A stretch of DNA of 64,000 bases, from the NCBI GenBank assembly GCA_029582165.1, contig CM055872.1, positions 49,743,195 through 49,807,194 on the forward strand, written 5' to 3'. Source of the stretch: Portulaca oleracea. Lineage: Eukaryota > Streptophyta > Magnoliopsida > Caryophyllales > Portulacaceae. Shown here one piece after another: positions 19,554 to 31,497 of the stretch. Below the pieces are notes generated by a model. It did not search any database and was not told where the DNA came from. It saw only the letters and a program-made list of their open reading frames with translations. Every line of letters begins with the position of its first letter. The first letter of the stretch is position 1. A program made the translations under genes and the position numbers.

Positions 19554-21279
19554 GTTTAGACCCAATTTTGTGTCTAAATAGCGCCTTAATTCTTAGGCTT
19601 TTGACTTGTTTCGTGATTTAATTTCATAACTTTTAATATGTTTTTGGTTATTTTGTAGATTTTGGAGTTTTTGCTCAAAACGTAGCAAAAAGGGCTATTT
19701 GATAGCTATTTTGGGAATCCCGAGATTTCCCGGGTCTTGACCGAGTCAAAGGTGAAGAAAGTAGAAAGGTCGGACATATCGAGCATCGCAAATATAGAGT
19801 TTTTCTGAGTTTTTCCATGGTGACACCCGCTATGTTCAGGGTAGCGGGCGTTACCCCTCTCATCCGCTCGCCATCGCACGCACCAAAGCCGTAGCCCCCG
19901 CCATGCTCCACGTAGTGGGCGCTACGCCCAGAGCATCAACTTGCCCAAGCAGGATCGTACCTACGGTCCTGAGGACCGCACCCGCGGTGGTTGCCAAGGT
20001 GTGTGTAGGAAGTAAAACCCCCGAGTAGGACCGTACCTACGGTCCAGGGAGACCGCACCTACGGTGTAGAAAAGGAGAGAAGAATCGCCTGGTTGCCTCG
20101 CAAGACCGTACCTACGGTCCAGGGACACCCCACCTGCGGTGTAGCGAAGGAAAGGAGAATCGCCTGTTTGCCTCGCAGACCGTACTCTACGATCCCATAG
20201 ACCGCACTCGGTCCCCTGCAGTTCACGCGAATCAGTTGAGTAAAGTGCTACGTTTTGAGTAACTAATTTGGCTTGTATATATATCTTCTTGGACGATTAG
20301 CATGATATCATATCTTAGCTGTCAATTAGGAGCAACTATTTATTGTAATAACAACATTTAAGCTTTCAATTAGAGTGAGATTAGTGAGTGATTACAATTG
20401 GTTTATTGCTTTTGCACTGGATTTTATTGGAATTCTATTGAGGTTCTGAAGATTTATCTTATTTTGGAGCATTGGATTCTTATCATTCTAGATCATCCTT
20501 CCATTGGCATCAAATTAATGAGCATTCTTGACTCTTACTCTCTTTAGTTCATCTATTCACTCTTTAATCTCTGTTTTTGTTATTAGATTGCTTGGTGTTT
20601 GTTGATTGTTGCTTTAGCATCTAGATTCTCTATTTTAAGCATGAATGAAGTTATTATTGTTGTTAGCATGGTATTTAAGATGATCAGAGGCTAGAACCCT
20701 TATGGGTTAGGGAGAAACTAAGGATGTGAATGGTTGATTTGGATTGGGTTAGCAATCTTAGGAGGTAATTTGTAGTGGAATCAATTTCCCGTTCCTATTC
20801 TTCCCTCAAGTGGGATGTATTTGGGTCTGAAAGTCCCCGAATACCTCCAACACTTGAGTTGGAAGGTTGGAATTGAGATAGTTAGTATTCTATTCATGAA
20901 AGTGAATAGAGGCTAACTAGAGAGTCCCATTTCTTTAACGCTCCGGGTCCGTGGTGGGCTTGTAGGAAGTTAATCCGGATTATCCTTGAAAAAGGAAATC
21001 CGGTAGGTTTATTCTAACAGGATTGTCACTTGATTCTACTGATTTGTTGCTTCCTAATTGTGAAACCCTCGTCCTAATTACCGTTTTCATCCCGAAATCT
21101 CCCGACACCCATTTTTCCCATATTGACTGAACCGTAGTTGTGTTTTACGTTGTCTGTCACCAAAAATCCTCTTGTTATCTTGTGATCCTAAACCTCACCT
21201 AGAGTCAATTTGTCCTAGCCGAGGCACCTAGTCCCTCAAGAAGAACGATCAAAAACCGGGGTACAAAAACCACGTTACA
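19554..21279 (+). repeat. Athila copy 2 5' LTR (complete)
   Basis: 1726 bp. Starts GTTTAGACCC (one T missing compared with TGTTTAGACCC at 31498) and ends ACGTTACA. TATA box TATATATAT at 20276-20284; palindrome array at about 19950-20215. This gives the best view of the complete LTR. Confidence 0.9.
19950..20215 (+). promoter_or_regulatory. Palindrome array upstream of LTR TATA box, copy 2 5' LTR
   Basis: Copies of GGACCGTACCTACGGTCC and variants such as GACCGCACCTACGGT and CACCTGCGGTGTAGCG. The array ends about 60 bp before the TATA box at 20276. Just upstream (19825-19935) are GC-rich hairpins with arms such as GTAGCGGGCG. Confidence 0.75.
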
Positions 21280-21284
21280 CAAAA

Positions 21285-21301
21285 TGGCGCCGTTGTCAGG
21301 G
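21285..21301 (+). other. Primer binding site, tRNA-Asp, mutated
   Basis: TGGCGCCGTTGTCAGGG differs from the copy 1 site by two bases in the inner part. The 12 bases next to the tRNA CCA end still match. Confidence 0.85.
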
Positions 21302-21418
21302 AGCAAGCGCACCTAGCTTAGCTTTTGGTCTTTAGGTTTTTGGAGATCATTTTACTTGCTAGAGATTTGATATCCTTGCTTGTTGGGAATTTGATTCTTC
21401 TGTTTGTTCTTTTTGTGC

Positions 21419-22586
21419 ATGCAGACTCGATCTCGACGAGGCCGAACACCCAAAACTCCACTGATTCCGAACCCGAAAAGAATTATTTTCCAAGCGAACG
21501 CTAGCTCGAGACGAAGAAGGTGACAAAGGGAGCAAGAGACGATTGAAATTCCAATGTGTGACGGAGAACCAGATCCACCTCGTACCTTAGCATCATATTC
21601 GTTACCATCGTCGAGTACGGGAGGCGATCCCATAATATTACATGCATTACCACCAAACACATCGTTCGAGTTTAAACCATATTTGTTGGAGATATTCGAG
21701 AACACTCCTTATGAAGCTGAAGTTTTTCCGTCTCACTTTGAAGGGGAAAGCACTGTTGTGGCTCAACACGTGTCCGCCGGGTACTTATTCTACATGGGAT
21801 GCCCTCAGTCGTGATTTTCTTCAAAGGCTTTTTCCCAATGATGAGACGTGTCAGTTGAGGCAAGCCATTATGAGTTTTCAACAAGAGTTCGGTGAGTCAT
21901 TATTCGAAGCATGGGGGAGATTCAATGGTCTCCAACGGAGGTGTCCTCACCACAATCTGGAAGATTGGCTACTTTTGCACAATTTTTATTCAGGATTATG
22001 TAGTTCTTTGCGAGAATCCATCGATCATGCCTCCGGTGGCATGTTTCTCAAGAAGACGGCGGATGAAGCAAGCGTATTTCTCCATGAGTTATGTCAAAAC
22101 TCTCCACATTGGGGAGGCGGCCGTGGTCTAAAAGATGGAGGTCCTTCTTTGGAGAGCAACCCTACAATCAAGTTTCTTATGAATGTCGTATTGGAGATGC
22201 AACAAAAGAAGGCCTTGGAAGAGACTACGAAGCAAGTAAAGGTAGCTCAAGAGGCATCTATGCTTATCCCGGATGTCAGAGTTCTTGTATGTGATTTTTG
22301 TGGAGGGCCACATTCTTTGCAACGGTGTGAAGAGTATCAAGTCCAGCAAGTCCATGCTATCTATCCTAACAATAACCTTTTCTACTCCACTCAAAATCCC
22401 GTTCGCCCTCGTGGGAATTACGCCTACAATCAACAAGCTTCACAAAACCAAAATCCACCCCCCGGTTTCCAAAATCAAAACTGCCGCCAATACCAACAAA
22501 ACCCCCACCTTGGTCAAACTTCCCAAGCACCCAAACCACCACATCAAGAATTTTCCAATGTGCAAATCTTACAAAGATCTCATTAA
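21419..22586 (+). pseudogene. gag: Athila gag, copy 2
   Basis: The frame begins at ATG 21419 but has a TGA near 21521 (CGA in copy 1). It continues at 21554-21814. A net 95-bp deletion near 21706 removes part of the capsid (the segment with HENPIDHINKFEQ in copy 1) and shifts the frame. The remainder is open from 21642 to 22586. It includes LWLNTCPPGTYSTWDALSRD, the zinc knuckle CDFCGGPHSLQRC and a Gln/Asn/Pro-rich tail that copy 1 has lost. Confidence 0.87.
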
Positions 22587-22630
22587 CTCAAGATAGAGAC
22601 CAAGCACGCATCAAGAATCTTGAGTTACAG

Positions 22631-23632
22631 TTGGCTCAAATGGCACAACAAGCTAAACCTATCCAACCTCTTCCTAGCCAACCTCAACCAAACCCTAAGG
22701 GGCAACTTAATGCCATTACATTGAGGAGTGGTAGAGAGATTGAGGGCCCTAAATTAGTGGAAGAGGATGTCTTGGGGGAAAAAGAGGGTGATGGCGTGGA
22801 TGTCACCGAGGAGGAGGATTTGATAAAGGAACGGGAGAGTGAGTTTGTTTTGGTTGAGGGAGATGATGGAGTTCATGAGGAGGAGCTGGAAGAATCTAGT
22901 AAAGAAAGAGATGAGATGGAGAAGGGAAAAAAAGGGAAAGGAAGAATGGTGGAAGAAGAGTCGCTCCAAGTCATCGAGAAGCCGAAGTCACCGCCGGTCC
23001 CTTTTCCCGAGCGGTTAGCAAAGCCCAAGTCAGATGCGAAGTTTTCAAAGTTCATTGGGATGGTCAAAAAGCTTCAAGTGAACATTCCATTCCTAGATGC
23101 TATTTCCGAGGTTCCATCTTTCAAGAAGCATTTGAAGGAGCTTCTCACGAGCAAAAGGAGAATTCAAGAGAAATCTATTATCCACTTGACGACGGATTGT
23201 AGTGCTATTATTGACAACAAAACTCCGGAGAAGTTAGCTGACCCTGGGAGTCTTTCTATTCCTTGCACCATCGGTGACATGCAGATTGGTCGTGCTCTTT
23301 GTGATTTAGGGGCTAGCGTGAGTGTTATGCCTCATTCTATATGCAAGAAGTTGAATCTCGACGATTTAACTCCTACAACAATCAATCTTCAATTGGCCGA
23401 TCGTTCTGTGCGAAGACCTTTGGGTATATTGGAAGATATTCCAGTCTAAGTGGGCAGATTTTTGATATCGTGTGATTTTGTGATTTTAGAGATGGAGGAA
23501 GACAACAACATTCCTATCATTTTGGGAAGGCCATTCCTTGCCACGGCCGGAGCAATAATAGATGTGAAGCATGGTAGTATGTCATTGAATGTCGGTGATG
23601 AGAGCATCATTTTCAACTTCGAGGGTCCTTGA
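22631..23632 (+). pseudogene. Athila protease region, copy 2
   Basis: 22631-23449 encodes 272 aa ending in a TAA that copy 1 shares. 23450-23632 continues the same frame with IPIILGRPFLATAGA. The active-site segment is ALCDLGASVSVMP. Between the parts lies the acidic linker with long Glu runs, also as in copy 1. A one-base overlap with a frameshift leads to the next segment at 23629. Confidence 0.86.
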
Positions 23633-25401
23633 AAAATCCTTCGTATGGGGATTCATGTTATGCTATCGATATGATGGAGGTGCTAGTTGATGAATATATT
23701 GAGGAATCTCATCTACTTGAGTCTACTTGTGATGATCCTTTGGGAGCATGTCTCCTGGAATCCTTCCAATTTGAGGCCGACGGCACCGACATTACATTTC
23801 TCACCAACCTTCTTGATTCATCACCAATGCATGAGGAGATTACTATTGATGAGCCTCATATAGAGTGTATTGAGATTCAAGATGCTATCTACAAGGGTAT
23901 GTCTTCTTCCCAAACTAAATCCTCTACTCCTTTAGAGCTTAAACCATTACCCCCTTCCTTACAATATGCTTTCTTGGATGATGAAAAGTCTTGTCCTGTT
24001 ATTGTGAATGCCAAATTGCATGAATCTGATTTGTCTAAGTTGCTTGATTTGTTGAGAAAGCATAGGGGTGCATTAGGTTATAAAATTGAGGATTTGAAAG
24101 GTTTGTCCCCATCCATATGCATGCATTCCATTGATTTGTTAGAGGATGCAAAACCAACAAGGCAACCACAACATAGATTGAACCCTAATATGCAAGAAGT
24201 GGTAAAGAAAGAAGTAGTCAAGCTTTTAGCCGCTGGGATCATCTTCCCCATCGCAAATAGCAAATGGGTAAGCCCGATTCAATGTGTACCTAAGAAGGGT
24301 GGGATGACAGTTATTGAGAATGAAAAGAATGAACTAGTTAGTACCCGAACCGTCACCGGATGGCGGATGTGCATTGATTACCGCCAATTGAACAAAGTGA
24401 CCAAGAAAGACCATTTCCCTCTCCCCTTTATTAACCAAATGTTAGAGAGGTTGGCGGGTCACTCATATTTCTGTTTTTTAGATGGGTACTCGGGTTTTTT
24501 TGCGAATTCAAATCCATCCCGCGCATCAAGAAAATACTACTTTCACTTGTCCATATGGTACATTTGCTTATAGATGTATGCCTTTTGGTTTGTGTAATGC
24601 ACCCGGTACATTTCAACGATGCATGATGGCCATTTTTAGTGATTTCATTGAACAATGTATGGAAGTTTTTATGGATGATTTTTCCGTTTATGGTAATACC
24701 TTTGATGATTGTTTGGTTAATTGGAGAAAGTTCTCATCCGTTATGAGGAAGTTGATTTAGTGTTAAATTGGGAAAAATGCCATTTCATGGTAGAAGAAGG
24801 TATTGTTTTGGGGCATTTGGTTTCTTCGAGGGGCATCGAAGTAGACAAGGCAAAAGTTGAAGTGATAGAGCGCCTACCACCCTCGGTTTCTGTTAAGGGG
24901 GTGCGTAGTTTCCTTGGCGATGCCGGCTTTACACGGCTCAAGGATTTTTCGAAAATCGCTCGTCCTTTGACCGATCTCTTGTGTAAAGATGCCCCATTCT
25001 CTTTTACTGATGAATGCCTTGAGTCTTTCTACAGGTTAAAGCAAGCCTTGATATCCGCTCTGGTTGTTCAACCTCCGGATTGGACCCTACCTTTTGAAAT
25101 CATGCCCGATGTAAGCGATTTCGCAGTTGGAGCATGTTTGGCTCAAACCATAGAGAGGAAGCCACAAGTCATTTACTATGCAAGCCATGCGCTTGATAGT
25201 GCACAGAAAAATTACACAACCACAGAGAAGGATCTTTTGGCTATCATCTTTGCTCTCAACAAATTTCGGCAATACCTCATGTTTTCCAAGGTTGTTGTAT
25301 ACACAAACCATGTTGCGATCAAGTTCTTAATGGGGAAGAAAGAAATGAAGCGAAGACATATTTGTTGGGTTTTGCTTATGCAACAGTTTGACTTGGAGAT
25401 T
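23629..25401 (+). pseudogene. pol: Athila reverse transcriptase and RNase H, copy 2
   Basis: 23629-24573 is open where copy 1 has a stop, and includes WRMCIDYRQLN and FLDGYSGF. A frameshift in a T run at about 24493 moves to 24482-24760, which contains FGLCNAPGTFQRCMMAIFSD and an intact catalytic box FMDDFSVYG. A second frameshift leads to 24721. RNase H keeps PDVSD and the E of the EKDLLA segment but reads YTNH in place of YTDH (codon 25306-25308). A 6-bp loss near 24930 changes the RT-RNase H linker (GDAGFTRL). Confidence 0.87.
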
Positions 25402-26816
25402 CGTGACAAGGCCGGAACTAAGAATGTAGTAGCCGAACACCTATCGAGGATCCTTGTTGATTTGGAGGATACCCAACCCATCGTAGACTCTTTCCCGGAT
25501 GAACGTCTTATGTCCGTCAAGCATTCTCACCCATGGTACGTCGATATCATCAACTACTTGTCTAGTGAGGCGATTCCTCAAAATTTGACCCCTCACCAAA
25601 AGAAAAAGTTCTTTCATGATGTGAAACATTTCTTTTGGGACGATCCATTCCTGTTTCGTTTGTGCAATGACGGAATGCATAGAAGATGCCTACCCGAGAG
25701 TGAGGTGAAGTCCGTATTAACGCATTGCCATGAGTTCCCGGTTGGAGGTCATGGTGGATCTCAAAAGACAGTTGCGAGAGTTCTACAAGCCGGTTATTGG
25801 TGGTCGACCCTTTTTCTAGATGCCTATCTTCACGTTAAGTCGTGCGATAAATATCAAAGGTCCGGAAATATATCCCGGAAAAATGAGTCACCACTGAATT
25901 GCATTCTCGAGGTGGAGGTTTTTGATGTGTGGGGGTTGAATTTTATGGGTCCCTTTCCGTCATCAAGGGGTCATCAATATATTTTAGTGGCGGTAGACTA
26001 TGTGTCGAAGTGGGTTGAAGCGATTCCATGCGTGAGATCCGATGGAAAATCCGTGTCAAGGTTTTGGAAGAAGATTGTATTCCCAAGATTTGGTATTCCG
26101 AGGGTCATTATTAGCGACAATGGGTCTCATTTCATCGAGAAGAGGTTTGAGTCCCTCCTAGCAAAGTATGGTATCACTCACAAGAGAGGACTCCCCTATC
26201 ACCCTCAAACGCAAGGTCAAGTAGAGATTTCGAATCGTGCTATTAAGGAGATTTTCGAGAAGACGGTTAGTTCCTCACGAAGAGATTGGGCGGAGAAACT
26301 AGATGATGTCTTGTGGGCATATCGCACCGAACGCCGATAGGGACTACTTCATACCGCTTTGTCTACGGGAAAGAATGTCATTTTCCCGTAGAACTTGAAC
26401 ACAAGACGATGTGGGCGATCAAAAAAATGAATTATGATCTCAAGGCGGCCGGGGCAAGTCCTTTGTTCCAATTGGAGGAGCTTGAGGAATTGAGACGTCA
26501 CTCCTATGAAAACAATAGGATTTACGAGGAGCGAACCAAAGCATGGCACGATAAGAGATTGAACCGTCGCGATTATGTGGTCGGTGATAGAGTTCTTATT
26601 TTCAATTCGAGGCTCAAACTCTTTTCCAGAAAGCTGAGATCGAGGTGGTCAGGACCCTTCGAAATTATGAAGATCCTTCCCGCTGGGGTTGTTGAACTTA
26701 ATAATGCAAAGGGGGAGTGTTTCAAAGTCAATTCATCAAAGATCAAGCCATACATTATGGGAGATGAATATACGGGGACAGTTGTGGTGTTCCTCGCTGA
26801 CTTTGAAAGGTGAAAT
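25402..26816 (+). pseudogene. Athila integrase, copy 2
   Basis: Continues in frame with RNase H to 26340. The zinc region reads CDKYQRSGN (Tyr codon 25852-25854 for the second Cys), and the core reads NFMGPFP (Asn codon 25939-25941 for the first catalytic Asp). SDNGSHF and QVEISN are intact. A 7-bp deletion near 26328 ends the frame, and the C-terminal domain is read from about 26313 to 26816 in another frame ([27 protein letters not shown]). No chromodomain follows, as expected for Athila. Confidence 0.87.
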
Positions 26817-27944
26817 AATGGATTAGGTCGAGCTATGACATAAAACAAGCAACTGGGAGGAGGTACGAGCTACTCTCCTCTACTTTCGTGTTTTCTTTTA
26901 TTTCTTGCATTTTTATTTCCTTTGTCCTAATGTTTTTGTTTTTGTTTTGTTGGAGTATGAGAAAAGAAAAAAAAAAAGAGAGTGAAAAATCTTAGGAAAA
27001 AAAAAGAAAAATTCGAGAAAGTAGAAAAATTCGAGGATGAAAAGGAATTTGTGAAGGAAGTGATTCATTTAGGTTTTGAGTGTTGAAAGATATCCTTGAA
27101 AGTTATGAGTGTGAAGAAAAGAGGGTTTGATAATGAGAGGAGTAGAAATCTTAGGACTTGATTTTATTTTCAAAGAGTTTTGAGTTTTGTAGGTATTAAG
27201 TATCGCCAGGAAGAGACCGCACCTGCGATAGTCCCAGACCGCAGCTATGGTCCTATCATGTCATTTTTCTAGTTTCTGTTCAAGGTGGGCACCGCACCTA
27301 CGGTAATGGGCACCGGACCTACGGTATCAGGAAGACGTCTTTCTCCCACGAGTGTGCCCGTAGAGGACCGCACCTACGGTCCCTGGTACTGCACCTGCGG
27401 TCTGTCGAAGAGCTGCGAAATATGTCGAGGCATATAACCTTTCTCCCTCTCATTTTCTTTTCTTCTCCCTCTCACTTACTCGAAAAACCCTCTTTCTCCC
27501 TCTAAACCCTAAAACCCTTGTCCCAATTGCTCAAATCCTTCACAAATTCTCCTTCCCCACTCTCCATTTCTCACAAATTTGTACCCTAACCAAGACCCTC
27601 CACCATTTTCGCACCTTTTGCGGGGTTTTTCAAGTGCAAATTCTGGGTGGTGTTCATCTTGGGGTTCGAAAATGGCAAGGAAACATTTCTAAGTTCTCAA
27701 ATCAGGTACCTCTTACTTTTTAGTGTGCCAAATTTCATTTTTCGTGCTAATTGTGGGTGATTTTGTCCACAATTTCATCTTTCACTCCTTGGATATTGTT
27801 GAATGCTCTTGATTTAGGCTTGGGGGTGTCGAATTGTGTGTAAAATTTTTGACTGGAGTTTGGTTTGTGAAAGTTCTTTGATTGACACAAGGGGTTTAGA
27901 ACTTGTGTGCATCCCATATTTCTTTTTCTTACTTGTTCGTTCCA
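26817..27944 (+). promoter_or_regulatory. Inter-ORF region with palindrome array, copy 2
   Basis: Equivalent to 6077-7211. The palindromes lie at about 27226-27410, for example GGACCGCACCTACGGTCC at about 27365-27382, followed by GGCATATAACC at about 27430 and a C/T-rich leader. No ORF of note. Inferred internal promoter and leader for the ORF at 27945. Confidence 0.45.
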
Positions 27945-29302
27945 ATGGGTCGAGCCAAACGAGCCCGGACCGAGAAAGAACCGACCCCTCCTTCTTCGTC
28001 GGCGGAGCCCGACAAGAACTGCTACAAAGCAGAACCCGCCTCCTTTATTCAATGTGACCCGAAGGTGAAGGTTACTTTTCGGGATGAGATGCATAAACAG
28101 AGGTACGCACGGTTGAAACAGAGGAAAATTTGTGCTCCCGATATTTATGATGAGGAAACGGCTAAAGATATTTGTTGCAAACCGAGCATGGATTTCTTCA
28201 TCAAAACTTTGGGTTGGGAAGTTTTCATCACCATCAATGAGCCTATCGTTGATCAACCGGTGCTCGAATTCTTGAGCTCTTTAGTGGTAAAGGAGGATGG
28301 CACATCGAATGCATCTTTTACTTTCCGGGTTGCTAAAGAGGAAGTAGAGTGTTCAGTCCAGGATCTTTGCGATGCTTTGGGTCTCCCTGTGGATGGATTG
28401 TACTACGGAGAGTGCGTTAGATTCAATGAGCAAGAAGCAATGGAGGCTCTTACTTGCTGGCGGAGGCGATATCCAAAATCTCGGGTTCGTCAATCGAGGA
28501 TTCATTGCCCGAGTAACTCAAAAGCTCGAAATTTTTGCAACCTGAGTGTTCGACTCTTCCATCGGGTCATTTCAAGTTCTGTCTTCGGCCGAGACACTGG
28601 ACAGTCGAACATCCGCAAAGATGATCTTTTCGTCATCTTCAATGCAATCAATGGTCGTCGTGTCAACACCGGCTCTTGCATTCTCCACTGCCTTCGGGAA
28701 ATCAGCCTTGAAACTCGCAATATGACCATTGGCATGGGACACATAATCTGTTACTTTCTCAAGAAGAAAGGATTCGATTTCTACCTTGCCAAATGAACTC
28801 CACGGTACTTCCCTGACCCTATTGACAGTGTGAGGTTGCGGAAGATAGAATTCTTGGAAAAGAATAAGACGCGAACACTTTATTGCCACGGGTATGATTC
28901 CCTCAATATCGCGATTCATTTGAATCATGATCATGCTGAAGAATGGTTGAATGTCTCCGACCAACGAAACTGGTCGTGGGGCAAAGGCACGAAGGTCGCC
29001 GTGTAGTGGGTGGTCCTTTTGAACCCGTGGAGGAGAGTGAAGAGGAAACCGAAGAAGAGGAAGATGAGAAGCAAGAACAAAGAGGGAATGCTAGTTCGAG
29101 TCAAGCCGGAGATACTTCATTAGGGCATATTAGTGCTCAACTCGAGGAACTATGCACTGAGTTCCAAGAACAGCGAGCTTTAATTCAAAATCAACAAAGT
29201 TTTCTTGGTAGTCTGCAAGAGCTTCTTCAGGCGCAGCAAAAGACACTTGATAGCATTCAATCGCAGCTCCAACCCCATCCTCCTCGGGGAGGATCCGCTT
29301 GA
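27945..29302 (+). pseudogene. Athila env-position ORF, copy 2
   Basis: Starts MGRAKRARTEKEP at 27945 and runs open to 28796. Contains FIKTLGWEVFITINEP, VLEFLSSLVVKEDG and LCDALGLPVDGLYYGE, then GRRVNTGSCILHCL and FYLAK followed by a TGA. The frame continues after this TGA (YFPDPIDSVRLRKIEFLEKN) to another stop at about 29006. The C-terminus is read in a second frame to 29302: an acidic run rich in Glu, then a coiled-coil-like part rich in Gln and Leu (QLEELCTEFQEQRALIQNQQ). The original protein would be about 450 residues. It has no signal peptide or membrane segment. It resembles ATHILA ORF-1 and putative plant transposon proteins; the role is unknown. Confidence 0.7.
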
Positions 29303-31497
29303 TAGACTGTTTGTAAGCGTTCCCGCGCCCACTCGATCTTTTTCATTATCTTTACATATTTTACTGTGCAAAATGTAAGTGTGGGGGGTGCTTCATCGGG
29401 GGTTTGGACGGGAAGACAAAGTTTTTTGGTTCTGGCGTGTTGGTATCTTGGGTTTTTGGCTTGTTTGGTTTCAAGGAGGGTTGGGCATAGTTTGTGGTGA
29501 TTGTCTTTTGGTTTGTAGTTGGGATGATTTGTATTGATGTTGGTTGTTCTTTTGGGTTGGTTGTAGTTTGGTTTTTCTGGCACTGGTTGCATTTTGGTCA
29601 TACATAGTTCGGGTTGGCATGTAATGAAATGGTCGTTCTGTTGAAATGAAATGAATCAGTTTATTTGGTTAGTTTGGTAATGAGATGAATTTCACCCTTA
29701 TTTCCCGCCTCAATGAGTGAGATTCGGGGATAAGGTGTATCATTGGCAATGTATATATTGTTCATAGTTTTTCTTTTTACTTTTTCATCGCTTAGTCTGT
29801 TTTTCTCTTTTTGATTTTTCAATCTAGCATGCGTTCTTGGCACATTTAAGTCGTCCCTTCACCCTAATATTGTGTTTCTATTAGATGAAGACTTCGGATC
29901 TTGGCTTGAACAACTATATTAGAAGAGCTCGAGGTACTATCTTTCCACCTTGCTCTTCCTTTTATGACTTATTTTGATCCGTTGCATGCTTGATTTTCTT
30001 TTTGGTGGCGAACCCCTTTGAGTGTCTGTGTTGGGATCATCTTGTTGTTGGAGTCGTGTGGGCTCGGGTCGCCACCATTTACTTGTTAGTTGTTTTTGTT
30101 TGTTTGTTTGTTTTTTTTGGTTCTCTACCCTTTTTCATGTAACACCTTCCCACAATGAGGACATTGTTGCGCTTTAAGTGTGGGGGGGGGGGAGATATTT
30201 GCTTCAAGAGTCGATCACCTAGTTTTTTTTTTGTTTGTTTTCATTTTTCTTAGTGTTTGCCTAAAATTTGAAAGATTTTGTGTGAAAAATGGGAAAAAAG
30301 GGAGTGAAAGCCTTAAAAGTTTTCTTTCGGTTTTCGTTTTCGCTTTTTTTTTTGCCTTGTTTCTTGGATCTTGTTGCCGAAATTGAGAAGCCGTTCTTAA
30401 ACTTCTTTAAAAGAAACCGGTCTGAGCATTTTCGACCCTGTTTCGGGTGATTGTCATGACTTACCTTCTTAGATTTCCTTCATTGAGTGTCTAGTGAGAT
30501 CCCCGATTCCTTTCACGTTCTGGTTGAAACCGGGAGATTCTAGGGGTTTGTGTCCGAGCTTGTTCTTTTTTCCAGTTTAGCAAAAGCAAAAGCAAAGTCA
30601 AAAAGAAAGAAAAAGAAAGCAAAAGCTAAATAACCGGATTAATTGGGGCGTGTCAGCTATACGACATCAACCACCATACACTTAGCCAACCTACGGGGGA
30701 CCAGTATCAGTGGTACTGCGCTGATACCCCTTAAACCTCCTCCTATATCGCTTTGCGGCGGAGAGGTGAATGGAAAAGGATGTGTTGTGAGGGTAAACCC
30801 CATTTTGGGCCATCCAATTCCCGAAAGTAAGGCTAATACCGACTATAAAGAAAATAAAGAAAAAGCAATTTCGTTGGTTAAACCAACCAAAAAGAAAAGA
30901 AACGTTTGTGCTTCTTTAAGTGTGGGGCCTCTCCTTGCGTCACCTACGGCCCTCACCAAGCCAAGGGTGACCAAATGCGGGGAAGGGCAACTCTTTTCTT
31001 TCCTTGTTCGTTTAGTTGTTTTTGAGCTTGGGCATGGGTCTTTGGAGTCTTTTGGATTCGGTTAGAACCCACTAGCACATTTGCACATGACGTTTTACTT
31101 GGCATGAGGTGTAGGGGGTCGAAAATCTTTAAGACTGACTTTTGCTTGGGATAGGTACTTGTGAGATGCTCATAACGGTTCCTTTTGGAGGTTTAATAAC
31201 GTTTTCTTAATTAAGATTGCAAGATCCTTTGAAGCGAAGCTTTTGTTTCCCTTTCCTTTTGTTTTTCTTCGGTTTTGTTTTCACTTTCCTTCGATCCTTT
31301 TTCTTTGGCTTTTGTGGGTATAGCCGCTACAAACCCTCACGAGTCCATCTCGTCCACCCGGGCTGCCGGGGGGTTCAAAGGGCTTGGTGCATACGCTAAA
31401 TGCACTCGTTTCTCTCCTACGACAGAGGAGTTTGTGTTAGTTTAGGTAGTTTTTGTCTTGTTTTGCTCGGGACAAGCAAAGGTTTAAGTGTGGGGGG
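29303..31497 (+). other. Athila long 3' untranslated region with repeated polypurine-like motifs
   Basis: No supported gene. AAGTGTGGGG-type motifs occur at 29377-29390, 30176-30192, 30918-30927 and 31486-31497; only the last abuts the LTR. Parts of this region are homologous to 9792-11887 and 33289-35582 read in reverse, that is, to the 3' region of the nested gag-only element. Low-complexity T-rich, G-rich and AAAGC-type runs occur throughout. Confidence 0.7.
31486..31497 (+). other. Polypurine tract of Athila copy 2
   Basis: AAGTGTGGGGGG immediately before TGTTTAGACCC, the start of the 3' LTR. It would prime plus-strand synthesis. Confidence 0.85.

Noticed and set aside
23629..23632. Overlap between protease and RT frames as programmed frameshifting
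   Set aside because: The surrounding ORFs contain many other frameshifts and stops, so decay is simpler. Both copies share it because they are duplicates.
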